The notes: a model not told the origin generated them from the sequence alone. Counted from the first letter of the stretch, positions 9,176 through 18,280 are shown. The stretch is DNA of 64,000 nucleotides from Desulfosporosinus hippei DSM 8344 (GCF_900100785.1 NZ_FNCP01000003.1:1-64000), one strand, 5' to 3'. A program made the numbers and translations.

Positions 9176-10111
9176 TTACGTTAACCGCCAAAAACCTTTG
9201 TTTTGGCTTAATTTACGCCTTAGTGCACTGTTCAGTAATGCATTTTTCCTTCCTAACGAATAACCAATAACCTTGCCCACCACACTCAATACTAGACTGA
9301 CAAATTCCGAAGGTTTATTTCTTATAATATATCTAACCTCATTTATCACTAATTTCGTACCTTTGCCGCTAACATTATTGAATGGAATTTCACTGTTCCA
9401 TTCAGTGTGCATAACTCCAGTGTCAAAATAACGTTTTACAGTATCCGTAAATGACAACTTGTGTGAATGCCTAATAGTCGCCTCCGCACAATATCCAGTC
9501 TTATACCCAGCGAGTAACAACTTATTTGCTATTACAATATCCTCAGCTGTGATAATCTTTTTCGGAAACCCTCCAACACAATTAAGGGCATCTATCCGAA
9601 ATAACGAACATACATCACTTAATAAAACGTCATCTATGACACGAGGTACACCTGAATTGATTCTCGAAACTGACGGATAAGTTAGGCTACGCTCGATTAC
9701 TTCAAGCTCTGTTGCTCCTTCCCTGGGTAACTGCCTTGCGGAGACTCCAGAAAGACTATTTGCATTTAAAAAGCAAACCAACTTTTCAACACAATCATTG
9801 GACATTATCCCATCCTGTGTCAGGAAGAGAACAGCATCTTCATCAGTCAATTTAGAAACTCCTAGGTTCCTTGTCTTCCCGTGGTCGAATTCTTCAGGGG
9901 ATATACGCATGTACAACTTATTGAGACAGCCACAATTATCCTCGACTATTTTCTGGTAGTTTCGATCATCTATGTTTGGGCTAGAGTCTATCACGATGAC
10001 CTTCGAGACTAGATATGTTTGGCTTCCGAGCGCCTTTAATACAGAAACGAATTCTTTAGATGGGTTATATATAGGAATCACTGCTCCAAGCTTTTGTACA
10101 GGCCCTTCCAT
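9176..10111 (-). CDS. GT2 glycosyltransferase (rhamnosyltransferase-like)
   Basis: Cytoplasmic GT-A glycosyltransferase of 311 residues. The nucleotide-binding start GAVIPIYNPS, the central LFLTQDGIM (in place of a DXD) and the C-terminal acceptor-side segment GGFPKKIITAEDIVIANKLL are typical of rhamnosyltransferases of the RfbF/WbbL kind. With rmlABC adjacent, rhamnosyl transfer onto the lipid-linked primer is the most likely role. It lies between the initiating transferase upstream and rmlA downstream. GGAGGT stands 10 nt before the ATG. The donor sugar is inferred from context. Confidence 0.8.
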   Translation of the reverse strand: MEGPVQKLGAVIPIYNPSKEFVSVLKALGSQTYLVSKVIVIDSSPNIDDRNYQKIVEDNCGCLNKLYMRISPEEFDHGKTRNLGVSKLTDEDAVLFLTQDGIMSNDCVEKLVCFLNANSLSGVSARQLPREGATELEVIERSLTYPSVSRINSGVPRVIDDVLLSDVCSLFRIDALNCVGGFPKKIITAEDIVIANKLLLAGYKTGYCAEATIRHSHKLSFTDTVKRYFDTGVMHTEWNSEIPFNNVSGKGTKLVINEVRYIIRNKPSEFVSLVLSVVGKVIGYSLGRKNALLNSALRRKLSQNKGFWRLT

Positions 10112-10155
10112 TTAACATGATACCTCCAAATTCTACATCAATCTGTTAAAATGTC

Positions 10156-11538
10156 CTATATTGCCCCTCTTCCTTGAATAACAGCTGGAATGGTCTGCAG
10201 AATTATCTTGAAATCATTCGTAAGCGACCAATTATGAATGTAATAAAGATCCAGTTGGATCCGCTCCTCATAACTCACATCGTTCCGTCCATTAACTTGC
10301 CATAGTCCAGTAAGACCTGGTTTCACTCTGAGGATCATATTCCCATGGGCTCCATACCGTTTTATTTCTTCAGGAACTATCGGGCGCGGCCCCACAAAAC
10401 TTAGGTCACCTTTCAAAATATTTATCAATTGAGGCAACTCATCTAAGCTCAACTTTCTTAAGTACCTACCTAAGGGAGTGATTCGCGGATCATTTTCTAT
10501 CTTATAGTTATCATAATAATCTTTATTAATCTCTTCATTTTCTAGTAGCGCCATAAGTTGCCGCTCCGAGTCTACGACCATTGTCCTAAACTTATAAATG
10601 CGCACTCGTTTGCCATCTAATCCTAATCGTTCTTGGGCAAAAATAGCTGGGCCTGATGAATTAAGTTTAACTATCATCCAAATAATTCCCAACAACCAAG
10701 AGGTAAGAATTAGACCCATTATAGCCAAGATTACATCCATAACTCTTTTTAAGCGTTTTGAGACTCCATCTACAATCAAGTCTTGAGGTCCAAAAATAAG
10801 GATTCCTTGATAATTAATTGTCTTTAAGGGAATCGATAATAGCCTACTTACAGACGGAATAATATATAGCGGAATATAATTTAGCTCACAGTAGGAAATA
10901 AGTGGTTCTAGTGTCCCTACTTGCTCTTCATAAACTAACATTCCCAAATCTCTCTGCGCCTGTAAACCCAATATATTTGCTTGCTCGAGATGCCGATGAA
11001 CAATATCTTCTACGTCTGTCGTTAGCGGGGTATAAGCGACAATCCTAAGTTTCATCTCCTGTACTAATTTATCATGGAGACTATCGTTTCCCGTCTTAAA
11101 ACCAATAGCCACTAGAGGGAGTTTAGCCTCATCTCCGAGCTTTGATGCATAAGACCTCACTATTATAAACCTTACTAGAATAGCCAATACAAAATTAACA
11201 CTGAAGAATACAGTGAAATAAATACGCGAATAACTTACACTTCGCAAATAAAAGGATAGAACGTAAAAAAAGGCAGCACTATAAATTAGAGATCGAAAAT
11301 AAATTTGCGGTCTAACCTGTAATAGCTCAGATGTTTCATAATTCCCTGATAGATATAACAAGCCCAAAAAAACAATTCCAATCATACATAACATTATCAA
11401 ATAAGCGCTTATACTGATGACTGACAAATCGCTCAGGAACTTTATACACCCTACTGAAAAGCTACTTATTACATAAACCATAAAATCAAATAAAAAAAAC
11501 TTTACTCCTAGCTGGGATACTCTTCCTGAGTATAGCAA
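10156..11538 (-). CDS. Undecaprenyl-phosphate sugar-1-phosphate transferase, initiating (WbaP/WsaP-like)
   Basis: Membrane enzyme that loads the first sugar-1-phosphate onto undecaprenyl phosphate and so starts the glycan. The 460-residue protein has about four N-terminal membrane segments, a central CoA-binding-like region, another hydrophobic segment, and the C-terminal bacterial sugar transferase domain (YKFRTM; DELPQLINILKGDLSFVGPRP; KPGLTGLWQVNGR). Size and architecture match WbaP, and WsaP of S-layer glycan clusters. The start is TTG with GGGGGT 8 nt upstream. It is the first gene of the minus-strand operon that runs to position 658. The sugar transferred (Gal, Glc or HexNAc) cannot be read from sequence. 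Confidence 0.9.
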   Translation of the reverse strand: MLYSGRVSQLGVKFFLFDFMVYVISSFSVGCIKFLSDLSVISISAYLIMLCMIGIVFLGLLYLSGNYETSELLQVRPQIYFRSLIYSAAFFYVLSFYLRSVSYSRIYFTVFFSVNFVLAILVRFIIVRSYASKLGDEAKLPLVAIGFKTGNDSLHDKLVQEMKLRIVAYTPLTTDVEDIVHRHLEQANILGLQAQRDLGMLVYEEQVGTLEPLISYCELNYIPLYIIPSVSRLLSIPLKTINYQGILIFGPQDLIVDGVSKRLKRVMDVILAIMGLILTSWLLGIIWMIVKLNSSGPAIFAQERLGLDGKRVRIYKFRTMVVDSERQLMALLENEEINKDYYDNYKIENDPRITPLGRYLRKLSLDELPQLINILKGDLSFVGPRPIVPEEIKRYGAHGNMILRVKPGLTGLWQVNGRNDVSYEERIQLDLYYIHNWSLTNDFKIILQTIPAVIQGRGAI

Positions 11539-12074
11539 ACTTATTTACCCCCAATGTTAATGTCCATAAATTTACACCAATAATAATACCATTCGACAAA
11601 CTTCTCCCATCTCCTCCTTTGGTATTATTTTTGTTCAGCGCAGCATAATTGCGACTTCAATCAATGTATCCATTGATTTTATAGGCCGCAATTATTCTCA
11701 ATTCATTTATTTATCATCAATATTATTTAACTTACTCTCAATGAAGATATATTCTACTATAAGTTAATAGATTTTAAATATGTAATTTCAATAATATTCA
11801 CCGAATTATGCCGTAAGTTTATACATTATTATACTAAGTATCGTATAATCTCTCGGAAATTACAAAATGAATTCAAACTTACGCACAGAATTTTATTTCT
11901 ATCGCATAATCATCTAGTATACCTTACATAGAATAGCCCCAAACCTTTTACCGATTTGAGGCTTTGGGCCTAGTGCTTAGGTATATCTTGACATCCACCT
12001 TGGGATTCGACCTAAGAACATTTTCCAATTTTAGCAGTTCTTTAATTAATTAATTAATATATACGTTGATATTT
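11539..12074. other. Intergenic region upstream of the first glycan operon
   Basis: 536 bp, very A+T rich, with no credible gene on either strand. It holds a strong 51-nt hairpin at 11645-11695 in the leader of the glycan operon. A bulged inverted repeat at 11936-11969 (GCCCCAAACC against GAGGCTTTGGGC) could end transcription of the gene at 12075-12491, although no U-run follows it. A further 7-bp inverted repeat (CTTAGGT/ACCTAAG) spans 11976-12016. No convincing -35/-10 pair was found by eye. Confidence 0.7.
11645..11695 (-). promoter_or_regulatory. Two-tier hairpin in leader of glycan operon
   Basis: An outer stem ATAATTGCGAC pairs with GCCGCAATTAT (one mismatch), and an inner 8-bp stem AATCAATG/CATTGATT closes on a 4-nt loop. 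It lies about 107 nt upstream of the first gene of the operon. There is no U-tract, so it is not a standard terminator. It could be a leader-RNA control element or a cruciform protein site. The structure is seen directly; the function is unknown. Confidence 0.5.
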
Positions 12075-12491
12075 TCAGGATGCATCAAAACACACTTGAC
12101 AATCTGCAGGAATATCTTTAACGTAAATATTATTTGAAAGAAAGCGGGCAACACAGGCTTTTGCCGACCCACCAACTATTTCGCCAATAGTTGCCCCGTC
12201 AAACGTTTGTCTGGCCAAAACCCGACGGTCTGAATCTATTAATACTAAAGACGCATTAATACACTTAATATTCTTTTTAAGCCCGTTGCTTATAAAAAAT
12301 CCAACTAACAAGTCTCCATTTGCAGGTGATGCGCCGGTAAACTGAATTGTTACTTTTCCTTCGTCTACGCGCAGTTCATCCAAATGTTCTTCTGTATCAT
12401 TCTGCTCCAATAGATTTTCCGCAACGATATCCTGCTCCCAGTTCTCAGATTCTTGTTTTCTATTCTTTAAAATTTTGGGGAAATTAAACAT
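12075..12491 (-). CDS. Small SLAP-domain-like protein
   Basis: A 138-residue soluble protein with no signal peptide. After a charged N-terminal 45 residues, the region from about 48 on (KVTIQFTGASPANGDLLVGF, then SNGLKKNIKCINASLVLID and ARQTFDGATIGEIVGGSAKA) resembles from memory the SLAP domain described with accessory-Sec S-layer assembly proteins: a beta-rich domain with the pattern 'hydrophobic-strand, NG-KK, LVLIDS-ARQ-F, IGEI, SA'. It is encoded next to the major S-layer gene on the same strand, with AGGAGG before the ATG. It could help S-layer assembly or export. No secA2 or secY2 is visible in the window. The domain match is moderate. Confidence 0.6.
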   Translation of the reverse strand: MFNFPKILKNRKQESENWEQDIVAENLLEQNDTEEHLDELRVDEGKVTIQFTGASPANGDLLVGFFISNGLKKNIKCINASLVLIDSDRRVLARQTFDGATIGEIVGGSAKACVARFLSNNIYVKDIPADCQVCFDAS

Positions 12492-12588
12492 AATTAATCC
12501 TCCTGTATGCTAACTACGTTCTATTGTCTCATACCTTTGGTAGTTTTGCTACTGGAAATAAACTTCAACTAACATCACTCTAGAACTA

Positions 12589-12594
12589 ATTATA
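12589..12594 (-). promoter_or_regulatory. Possible -10 box for the SLAP-like gene
   Basis: A perfect TATAAT on the minus strand, about 98 nt before the start codon of the SLAP-like gene and just downstream of the S-layer gene terminator. A good -35 hexamer at 16-18 bp is not apparent, so the call is tentative. Confidence 0.3.
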
Positions 12595-12647
12595 GCACTC
12601 ATATACTTGGAGTTTGCGTGCTTTATTTCTCCACCTTATAGAATTTC

Positions 12648-12687
12648 AAAAGAGTCTTTCGCCTGATTAAAGACGAAAGACTCTTTT
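12648..12687 (-). terminator. Terminator of S-layer gene 1
   Basis: Perfect 14-bp inverted repeat AAAAGAGTCTTTCG/CGAAAGACTCTTTT with a 12-nt loop, about 70 nt after the stop codon. The stem ends in TTTT. It is closely similar in place and sequence to the hairpin after S-layer gene 2. Confidence 0.8.
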
Positions 12688-12756
12688 CTTAAGTGCTAGA
12701 ACAGATTAAGCCGAAGTGAGGTTCAACTATAGATCATCTGATCTGATAACTAGTTC

Positions 12757-15700
12757 TTAGTCAGTAATAACGAAGAACTTAGCAAAGGATCCAGTTGTAG
12801 CATCTAGAACTACAGTAACTCTTTCGCCAGCTTCAAGATCATCAAGGTCAGATACTGATTCCTTAGAGATGTCACTGGTATCTGTAGCATCAAGTACTAA
12901 ACCTTTACCAGCAAGTGTATAGGTTCTACCATTTGATAATTCGACTGTTTTGTTACCAACATCAACACCAGTCACAGTCAATCCAGCCGTTACACGATCA
13001 GACCATTGATCAGCGTATTCAGCTTCACTGCCATCGTTGTTTTCAGTCAGAATGTCTATTACCAAGGCATCATCATCTTCGTCAAATACGAGTATTACTA
13101 CATCACCTTTGACAAGATCGTCGCTGTCGTCACTAGAATCAGTATTTTCTAATCCTGCAACATCATCTACTTCAAAAGTCTTAAGCTCGCCACCTACGTA
13201 TGCAGTGATACTATTTACTTCGTCATCTGTATTTCGAAGAACTTTAGTAACAACAGCCTCTTGATAAACAGGGTCGGAACCTGAAGTATCCTCGAACCAA
13301 ATAGCTTCTACTTCTTGATCTTCATTGTAGACAAACTGTGCACCAGCTTTAATATCTGCACCAGTGTAGTCGCCAAACTTCGTTACTACATAATCAGATG
13401 CATCGGTACCATCAGTTGCATCAAACAGAAGTGTATTATCGGTTAACTGATAACCCTTAGTATACGTATCACCAGCTTCAATGTCGCTACCAGTGGTTTC
13501 TAGACCCACTGTGTGTGTAGTGCCAGTAAAGAATTCTAGTTCTTCAAGATCGCCATCATCAGTCAGGTGTAACTTGACTAGGCTTCCTTGATCAGCATCG
13601 GTAGCGAAAGAGATCAACTCTTTTTGATCGTCGTTGTCGGCGCCGTCACTATTGACTAATATTTCGATACCAGTATAGTTACCAGAAGTTCCGACTAATT
13701 TCGCCTCGAAATCCGAATCTGCATCGGAGTCGTTATCAATGTCGTACTCTTCACCATCTACGGTAATTGTATCAAGACTTTCTAAACTAATATCAAAGGA
13801 AAGTTCTTCCTCTTCTTCAGTTACTGCTTCAATCTCTACTTTATCTCGAGCTGATGAATAACCTAACATATCTTCAGTCAAAGCTGCAAATTTTGCATTA
13901 CTGGTAACTTCGCCGAGATCTCCGCTGATATAGATTAGGTTTCCAGCATAGTCGGTGTAAAGTGCTACGTCACCAGCAGCTTGAAGTGATTCTGCCGCAT
14001 CCGAGTCTACTGAGTCAATCTCACCGTCATCATTGATGTAAAGTGATGAGCCTTGCTCATAATCGAAGTCAGTTACTACATCATCCTCAAAAATAAAGTT
14101 GTAATTTTCTCCATCAACTTCGATTGAGTCAGAATATACGTCTTCAATTTCGCCGGTTGCTGCAGTCTTATTTAAGACTTCAGCATAACCGTCTTCATCG
14201 TCAGCATCTGCGCTAAAGAATAATAAGTCACCTTCTTTTAAGTCGGAAGTAGCAATGACTTTTCCATCTTTTACGATAGTAGCGTCTGAAGCATCAAACT
14301 CACCACTTGAATCTCCATCAACTCCGATGACTATGTCGTCTTCGTCAACAGACTCAACCACCAAAACGTCTTTTAAGCTATAAGCGCTAATGAATTCGAC
14401 GTCTCCAGAAGTGTTAAAGCCGACTTTTGCAAAGTTAATCTTATCATCAACATCGACCTCGTCACCAATGTCTACTTTTTCACCATCTAGGTAGAAAGTA
14501 AATTTCTTTGATGTGCTGTAATCAGTTGCATATTTTTCATCGGAGATATCATATGCTTCATCTTCACCGAGAAGTGTGATTTCGTCAGTATCGGAGATTT
14601 CAATAGAGTCAACTTTAGCAGTTGTAGTTAAGACTTTGTAATTAACTAATTCATTATCTCCGTTGTACCAAAGTTGTACGAGCTCACCTAGTGCAGCCTG
14701 ATAATCGAACTTAAGGCTATCAGGCACATCAAGAGTTACTGACGCGCCAGCTTTAGTACCTTTATCGATAACTACTTCTATTTCTTTATCGCCTGCATTG
14801 ATATCCTGTACACGGGCTTTAATGGAATACGGACGGTTGAAAGTAGTTGTTAAAAGTGTACCATTAGCATTTATAGTGACAATATAATCTTGAAGGAATT
14901 CAAGCACTAAATCATCATCATCTTGCGAGTACAATTCTATAGTTGCAGTCATGTTGTTAGCAGACATTACTACTGCTTTAATTCCATAACGAGCCATTGT
15001 ATCAGCGTTTTTAACTGTAATATCTGAAGTTTGAAGTCCAGTTACAGGTTTGTTGAAAACAATTTCCAGATACTTGTTGGTATCGTCAAGTGCAGTTACC
15101 GATACAATTGCCATCTGTGCATCACCAGGTACCTGTGTAACTTGACCGGTAGCAACTCCAGCACGTACAGCTTCAGGAACAACAAACTCACCACCGAGAG
15201 CAGTGACAACAGTGCTAGCAGAAGACTTGCTGTATGTGAAAGCGGCGGCTGCAGGAACAGTTTTGCCGTCTGTGAGGACGATAGGAGATTTGGTTTGAGC
15301 TGCAAGAGGAGCACCTGCAAGAGCGTCAATACCAGTTACGCCGTTAGCAACATAGACATTGTCAAATGCTAATGCAGCAGCAAAGTCTTGAATAACTTGG
15401 TTATTGGTATCATAGGCACTCATACCAGCATGACGAGTAGCACTTGGAAGTTTAGCTGCTACTGAATCACTGATAACGCCAGTTCCACCGATAACATCAC
15501 TAGCTGTAACGCCAGCACTTGCTAAGTAAGCAGCTACGCTTGCAGGAAGAGCATCTCTGTCAGTTAAGAGGATTGGCTCATTAGCAGCAGAAGCTACTGC
15601 AGCAATGGAAAGTGCATCTACAACAGTGTTAGCAACTGCAACTTTAGTAACACCGGTCATTTTCTTAGCGATATTGACGGATGTTTCAGCGCGGTCATAT

Positions 15701-16110
15701 CCACCGAGAGCTTCAACTTCAATGCCCATACCTTTTAACTCATCGATAACACCTTGTTTAATAACAGCGGTTCCGCTTGTTACATAAACTTTTTTAACAG
15801 CGAGTTTTGTAAGTTCAGCTTTAGTAGCTGCATCAAGGCTGCTTCCAGCACCGGTTAATAAGATAGGAGCTTTTAAGGAAGCTGCGAGTGGGCCAGCAGT
15901 CAATGCATCAACCATACCATAGGATGTTGAGGATGCGAGGATTGCTGCACCTGTGAAGCCAGTTTGATCAGCAATTTGGGCTGCAGTTTGTTCAGCAGTA
16001 ACACCCGCAATACGAGTTGTAGTTGTTGCTGCGAAAACATTAAAAGGAATTAAACTTAATGACATACCTGCGATAGCTAAGGAAGCTAAGGCTTTTTTAG
16101 TTTTCTTCAT
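12757..16110 (-). CDS. S-layer protein 1: three CWB2 repeats plus large acidic region
   Basis: A secreted 1117-residue protein, probably a structural S-layer protein. The signal peptide ends after VFA (residue 27). Three CWB2 repeats follow to about residue 330 (TRIAGVTAEQTAAQIAD; FPDALAAAP-type variants such as GMVDALTAGPLAASLKAPIL). These repeats anchor proteins to an anionic wall polymer in C. difficile. The remaining 780 residues are beta-rich and strongly Asp/Glu rich, ending GSFAKFFVITD. The start is the ATG before KKTKKALAS, with AGGAG 11 nt upstream; an upstream in-frame start would add a non-signal stretch. It has a long structured leader (16178-16301) and a strong terminator, consistent with very high expression. 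Paralogues lie at 23818 and 27338. Confidence 0.9.
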   Translation of the reverse strand: MKKTKKALASLAIAGMSLSLIPFNVFAATTTTRIAGVTAEQTAAQIADQTGFTGAAILASSTSYGMVDALTAGPLAASLKAPILLTGAGSSLDAATKAELTKLAVKKVYVTSGTAVIKQGVIDELKGMGIEVEALGGYDRAETSVNIAKKMTGVTKVAVANTVVDALSIAAVASAANEPILLTDRDALPASVAAYLASAGVTASDVIGGTGVISDSVAAKLPSATRHAGMSAYDTNNQVIQDFAAALAFDNVYVANGVTGIDALAGAPLAAQTKSPIVLTDGKTVPAAAAFTYSKSSASTVVTALGGEFVVPEAVRAGVATGQVTQVPGDAQMAIVSVTALDDTNKYLEIVFNKPVTGLQTSDITVKNADTMARYGIKAVVMSANNMTATIELYSQDDDDLVLEFLQDYIVTINANGTLLTTTFNRPYSIKARVQDINAGDKEIEVVIDKGTKAGASVTLDVPDSLKFDYQAALGELVQLWYNGDNELVNYKVLTTTAKVDSIEISDTDEITLLGEDEAYDISDEKYATDYSTSKKFTFYLDGEKVDIGDEVDVDDKINFAKVGFNTSGDVEFISAYSLKDVLVVESVDEDDIVIGVDGDSSGEFDASDATIVKDGKVIATSDLKEGDLLFFSADADDEDGYAEVLNKTAATGEIEDVYSDSIEVDGENYNFIFEDDVVTDFDYEQGSSLYINDDGEIDSVDSDAAESLQAAGDVALYTDYAGNLIYISGDLGEVTSNAKFAALTEDMLGYSSARDKVEIEAVTEEEEELSFDISLESLDTITVDGEEYDIDNDSDADSDFEAKLVGTSGNYTGIEILVNSDGADNDDQKELISFATDADQGSLVKLHLTDDGDLEELEFFTGTTHTVGLETTGSDIEAGDTYTKGYQLTDNTLLFDATDGTDASDYVVTKFGDYTGADIKAGAQFVYNEDQEVEAIWFEDTSGSDPVYQEAVVTKVLRNTDDEVNSITAYVGGELKTFEVDDVAGLENTDSSDDSDDLVKGDVVILVFDEDDDALVIDILTENNDGSEAEYADQWSDRVTAGLTVTGVDVGNKTVELSNGRTYTLAGKGLVLDATDTSDISKESVSDLDDLEAGERVTVVLDATTGSFAKFFVITD

Positions 16111-16690
16111 GTAGTGAATTTCTCCTCTCGTAATTGGATCTCTTTCTTTTGGAAAATGAACCATCTCTCTGTAACTAGGACGTCTTTTGGTCGCCCCTCA
16201 CCCCCTTAAAATGTGTAGCACAATCTTTAGACATTGCGCAATATCTAAAAGCATCCACAGAATAAGCGGGAGCGTCCCCCCAAGGATGACGGTGTTCATC
16301 CCTCCTGTGGCGTACCATTTAGAACCCATAGGAAATGAAGAAACCACAAAAAGGTCTATATTAGCTATATATATTCTTCACTATAGCCAATATTCCTGCT
16401 TGCTGTCCGATTTTTTTTATAGGAACCTGCACTGGCATTTCCCCTCGGACAAGTTTCCAATGTTACTTGTCTTAGTTTACACTAAAACGCAATAGTTTTC
16501 CACCTTTAGTCAAAAAATATACATAACTTTAATGGAATAAAAAGAGTATAGCATAAAATTCGACTCAAGTTGTGAGCATTTTGTGGAGTTTCTACAAATA
16601 ATTCATTTGACCTTGCTCAGTACGTTACAAATTTAACATGCTTTTTCTAAAGAATCAATGCTTAATTTTGAGGCATACTAATTAGTTGCT
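16111..16690. other. Intergenic region between S-layer gene 1 and the amidase gene
   Basis: 580 bp without a credible gene. The proximal third is the structured leader of S-layer gene 1. Further upstream a 7-bp stem TGTCCGA/TCGGACA (16404-16451) encloses a GGAA..CC/GG..TTCC inner stem, with no U-run after it. The rest is A+T rich and should hold the S-layer promoter, but I could not assign a -35/-10 pair with confidence. Confidence 0.6.
16178..16301 (-). promoter_or_regulatory. Structured 5' leader of S-layer gene 1
   Basis: In transcript order: hairpin GGATGA/TCATCC (16284-16301), hairpin GGGA-CGC-TCCC (16268-16278), a 24-nt near-palindrome with core ATTGCGCAAT (16226-16249), the purine stretch AGGGGGTGAGGGG, then a weak hairpin GGGGCG/CGTCCT. 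The same five elements recur in order before S-layer gene 2 with compensating base changes. It ends about 70 nt before the start codon. Function is unknown; mRNA stabilisation or control of a very abundant message is plausible. Confidence 0.6.
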
Positions 16691-18280
16691 TTAGAAACCT
16701 TTAAAGCTGAGAATTCCTTGATATATACCTTGGGCGGCAGTTCTTTGAAACTCTGATGAACCAAGAAGTATTTCTTCGCTTGGGTTAGATAGGAAGCCAA
16801 GTTCAACCAGAACCGCCGGCATCTCTGTATTCTTGATGACATAGAAGGCTGCATCTTTAACCCCTCGACTGGGCAGGCCGATTGTTTTGACCAGATCTGC
16901 CTGAATGCTTTCTGCTAAGGCTTTAGATTGCGAAGACAAAGGGTTGACCGAGCTATAATAGGTTGTTGTTCCGGAAACAGCAGGGTTGCTAAAGGAATCG
17001 TTATGGATGCTGATAAACAAATCCGCCTTAGAGTCGTTGGCTATTTTAGTTCTGGCCTGAAGATCAGCTTTTTCCGAATACGCCCCCTCTGCCGGGGTGA
17101 TGTCAGTGCTGCGGGTTAAGATGACGTGGGCCCCTGCTGAGCGCAGCAAAGCGGCCAGATTTAGCCCCACAGGCAAAGTGTTATTTTTCTCAAAGCTTCC
17201 TGATGAACCGGCAGCACCCGGATCAGGTCCGCCATGCCCGGGGTCAATGACGATGGTTAGATCCGCCAAGAGATAAGGTGGCTGCTCAGAACCTTCCAGC
17301 ATTAATTTCACTTTGTCTGTGATGACTGCCACTCCGCCGATGATTACAACTTGAAGAGGGCTTTCTGACGGTCTGGACAAGACAGAATAGGTGGGCCCCG
17401 GGAGATTTGCCCTTTGGGTCATGACAATACCTGCGCGGCGTTTTGCCGCTAGGCTGCCCGCTGCCAAAGCGTCAGGAAAGTTCTCGCCGGTTACTAAATA
17501 TGCTGTTTGAGAAGATAAGGCATCCCTGGCAAACTGGTAGATTTCTGCAGAGGTTTCATAGCGGTCGTTGCCAAAAATCCGTTGGACACTTCTTAAGCTG
17601 CCTAAGGTTGCAGAAGACACCACGGCTTCTCCGCCGACGACAATTGTCTGCAGATCCCCTTCCTCCTGCAGATCCTCAAGTGCCCGCTGAGTATATCCAG
17701 GCATCTCTTTGGATTTTGTCAGAAGAATCGGGGTCTCTGTCACACCTGCGTAGGCAGATATGGAGAGTGCATCGGGAAACTGTTCTCCGCTTGCCAAGAT
17801 GACTTCTCCCTTAGCCCCTACCCGCTCGGCGACCTTTTGGGCTGTTTCGTATTGATCATACCCATAGATTCGTTCAGGCCGGTCTAATCCTGCTTTCAGA
17901 ATATCTTGCTCCACCTTCTGGCTTAGAGCAGCGACTCCCCCCAACAGAATAACTTTCCGGGCACCTAACCGTTTAATTTCTTCCATAACTTTGGCATCTA
18001 CCCCACCGGTTGGGGTGAGTAGAATAGGCGCGTCCAACTTATGGGAAAGGGGTGCGGCAACTAGTGCATCGGGGAAATTATCGCAATTGGCGAGTAAGAC
18101 CGTCTCTGCATGATTCCACCCTTCTATAGAGACGTTGATAGCTGTGTCAATCTGACGGGTGCCAAAAATTCTTGATGTCTCTAAATTTAATGGAGTGGCA
18201 CTTGCCACATTCTCAACCCCTATTAGAAATCCTAAGCTTAAAACCATTGTTCCTAAGAGTCTCCATTTTAACTTCGCCAC
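16691..18280 (-). CDS. N-acetylmuramoyl-L-alanine amidase with three N-terminal CWB2 repeats
   Basis: Secreted zinc amidase that cleaves the MurNAc-L-Ala bond of peptidoglycan. It has a signal peptide (about residues 1-28), three CWB2 repeats (about 33-335) and a C-terminal Amidase_3 domain. The zinc ligands are His in VIDPGHGGPDPG, Glu in GSFEKNN and His in SIHNDSF; the catalytic Glu is in VLVELGFLSNP. The layout is like C. difficile Cwp6. The start is taken as GTG with GAGGAG 7 nt upstream; the ATG 15 nt earlier overlaps that site. It lies 43 bp downstream of the protease gene, suggesting co-transcription. Likely roles are wall turnover or daughter-cell separation. Confidence 0.92.
   Translation of the reverse strand: MAKLKWRLLGTMVLSLGFLIGVENVASATPLNLETSRIFGTRQIDTAINVSIEGWNHAETVLLANCDNFPDALVAAPLSHKLDAPILLTPTGGVDAKVMEEIKRLGARKVILLGGVAALSQKVEQDILKAGLDRPERIYGYDQYETAQKVAERVGAKGEVILASGEQFPDALSISAYAGVTETPILLTKSKEMPGYTQRALEDLQEEGDLQTIVVGGEAVVSSATLGSLRSVQRIFGNDRYETSAEIYQFARDALSSQTAYLVTGENFPDALAAGSLAAKRRAGIVMTQRANLPGPTYSVLSRPSESPLQVVIIGGVAVITDKVKLMLEGSEQPPYLLADLTIVIDPGHGGPDPGAAGSSGSFEKNNTLPVGLNLAALLRSAGAHVILTRSTDITPAEGAYSEKADLQARTKIANDSKADLFISIHNDSFSNPAVSGTTTYYSSVNPLSSQSKALAESIQADLVKTIGLPSRGVKDAAFYVIKNTEMPAVLVELGFLSNPSEEILLGSSEFQRTAAQGIYQGILSFKGF

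Noticed and set aside
12915-13264. Open frames antisense to the S-layer gene
   Set aside because: They are long only because the acidic coding sequence leaves the opposite strand poor in stops; no ribosome sites or family signals.
16178-16301. S-layer leader as a c-di-GMP (GEMM) riboswitch, because of a GGGACGC stretch
   Set aside because: The conserved GEMM core (GCAAAC, GACGCAAAGCC, tetraloop-receptor pattern) is absent; only the short GGGACGC is shared.
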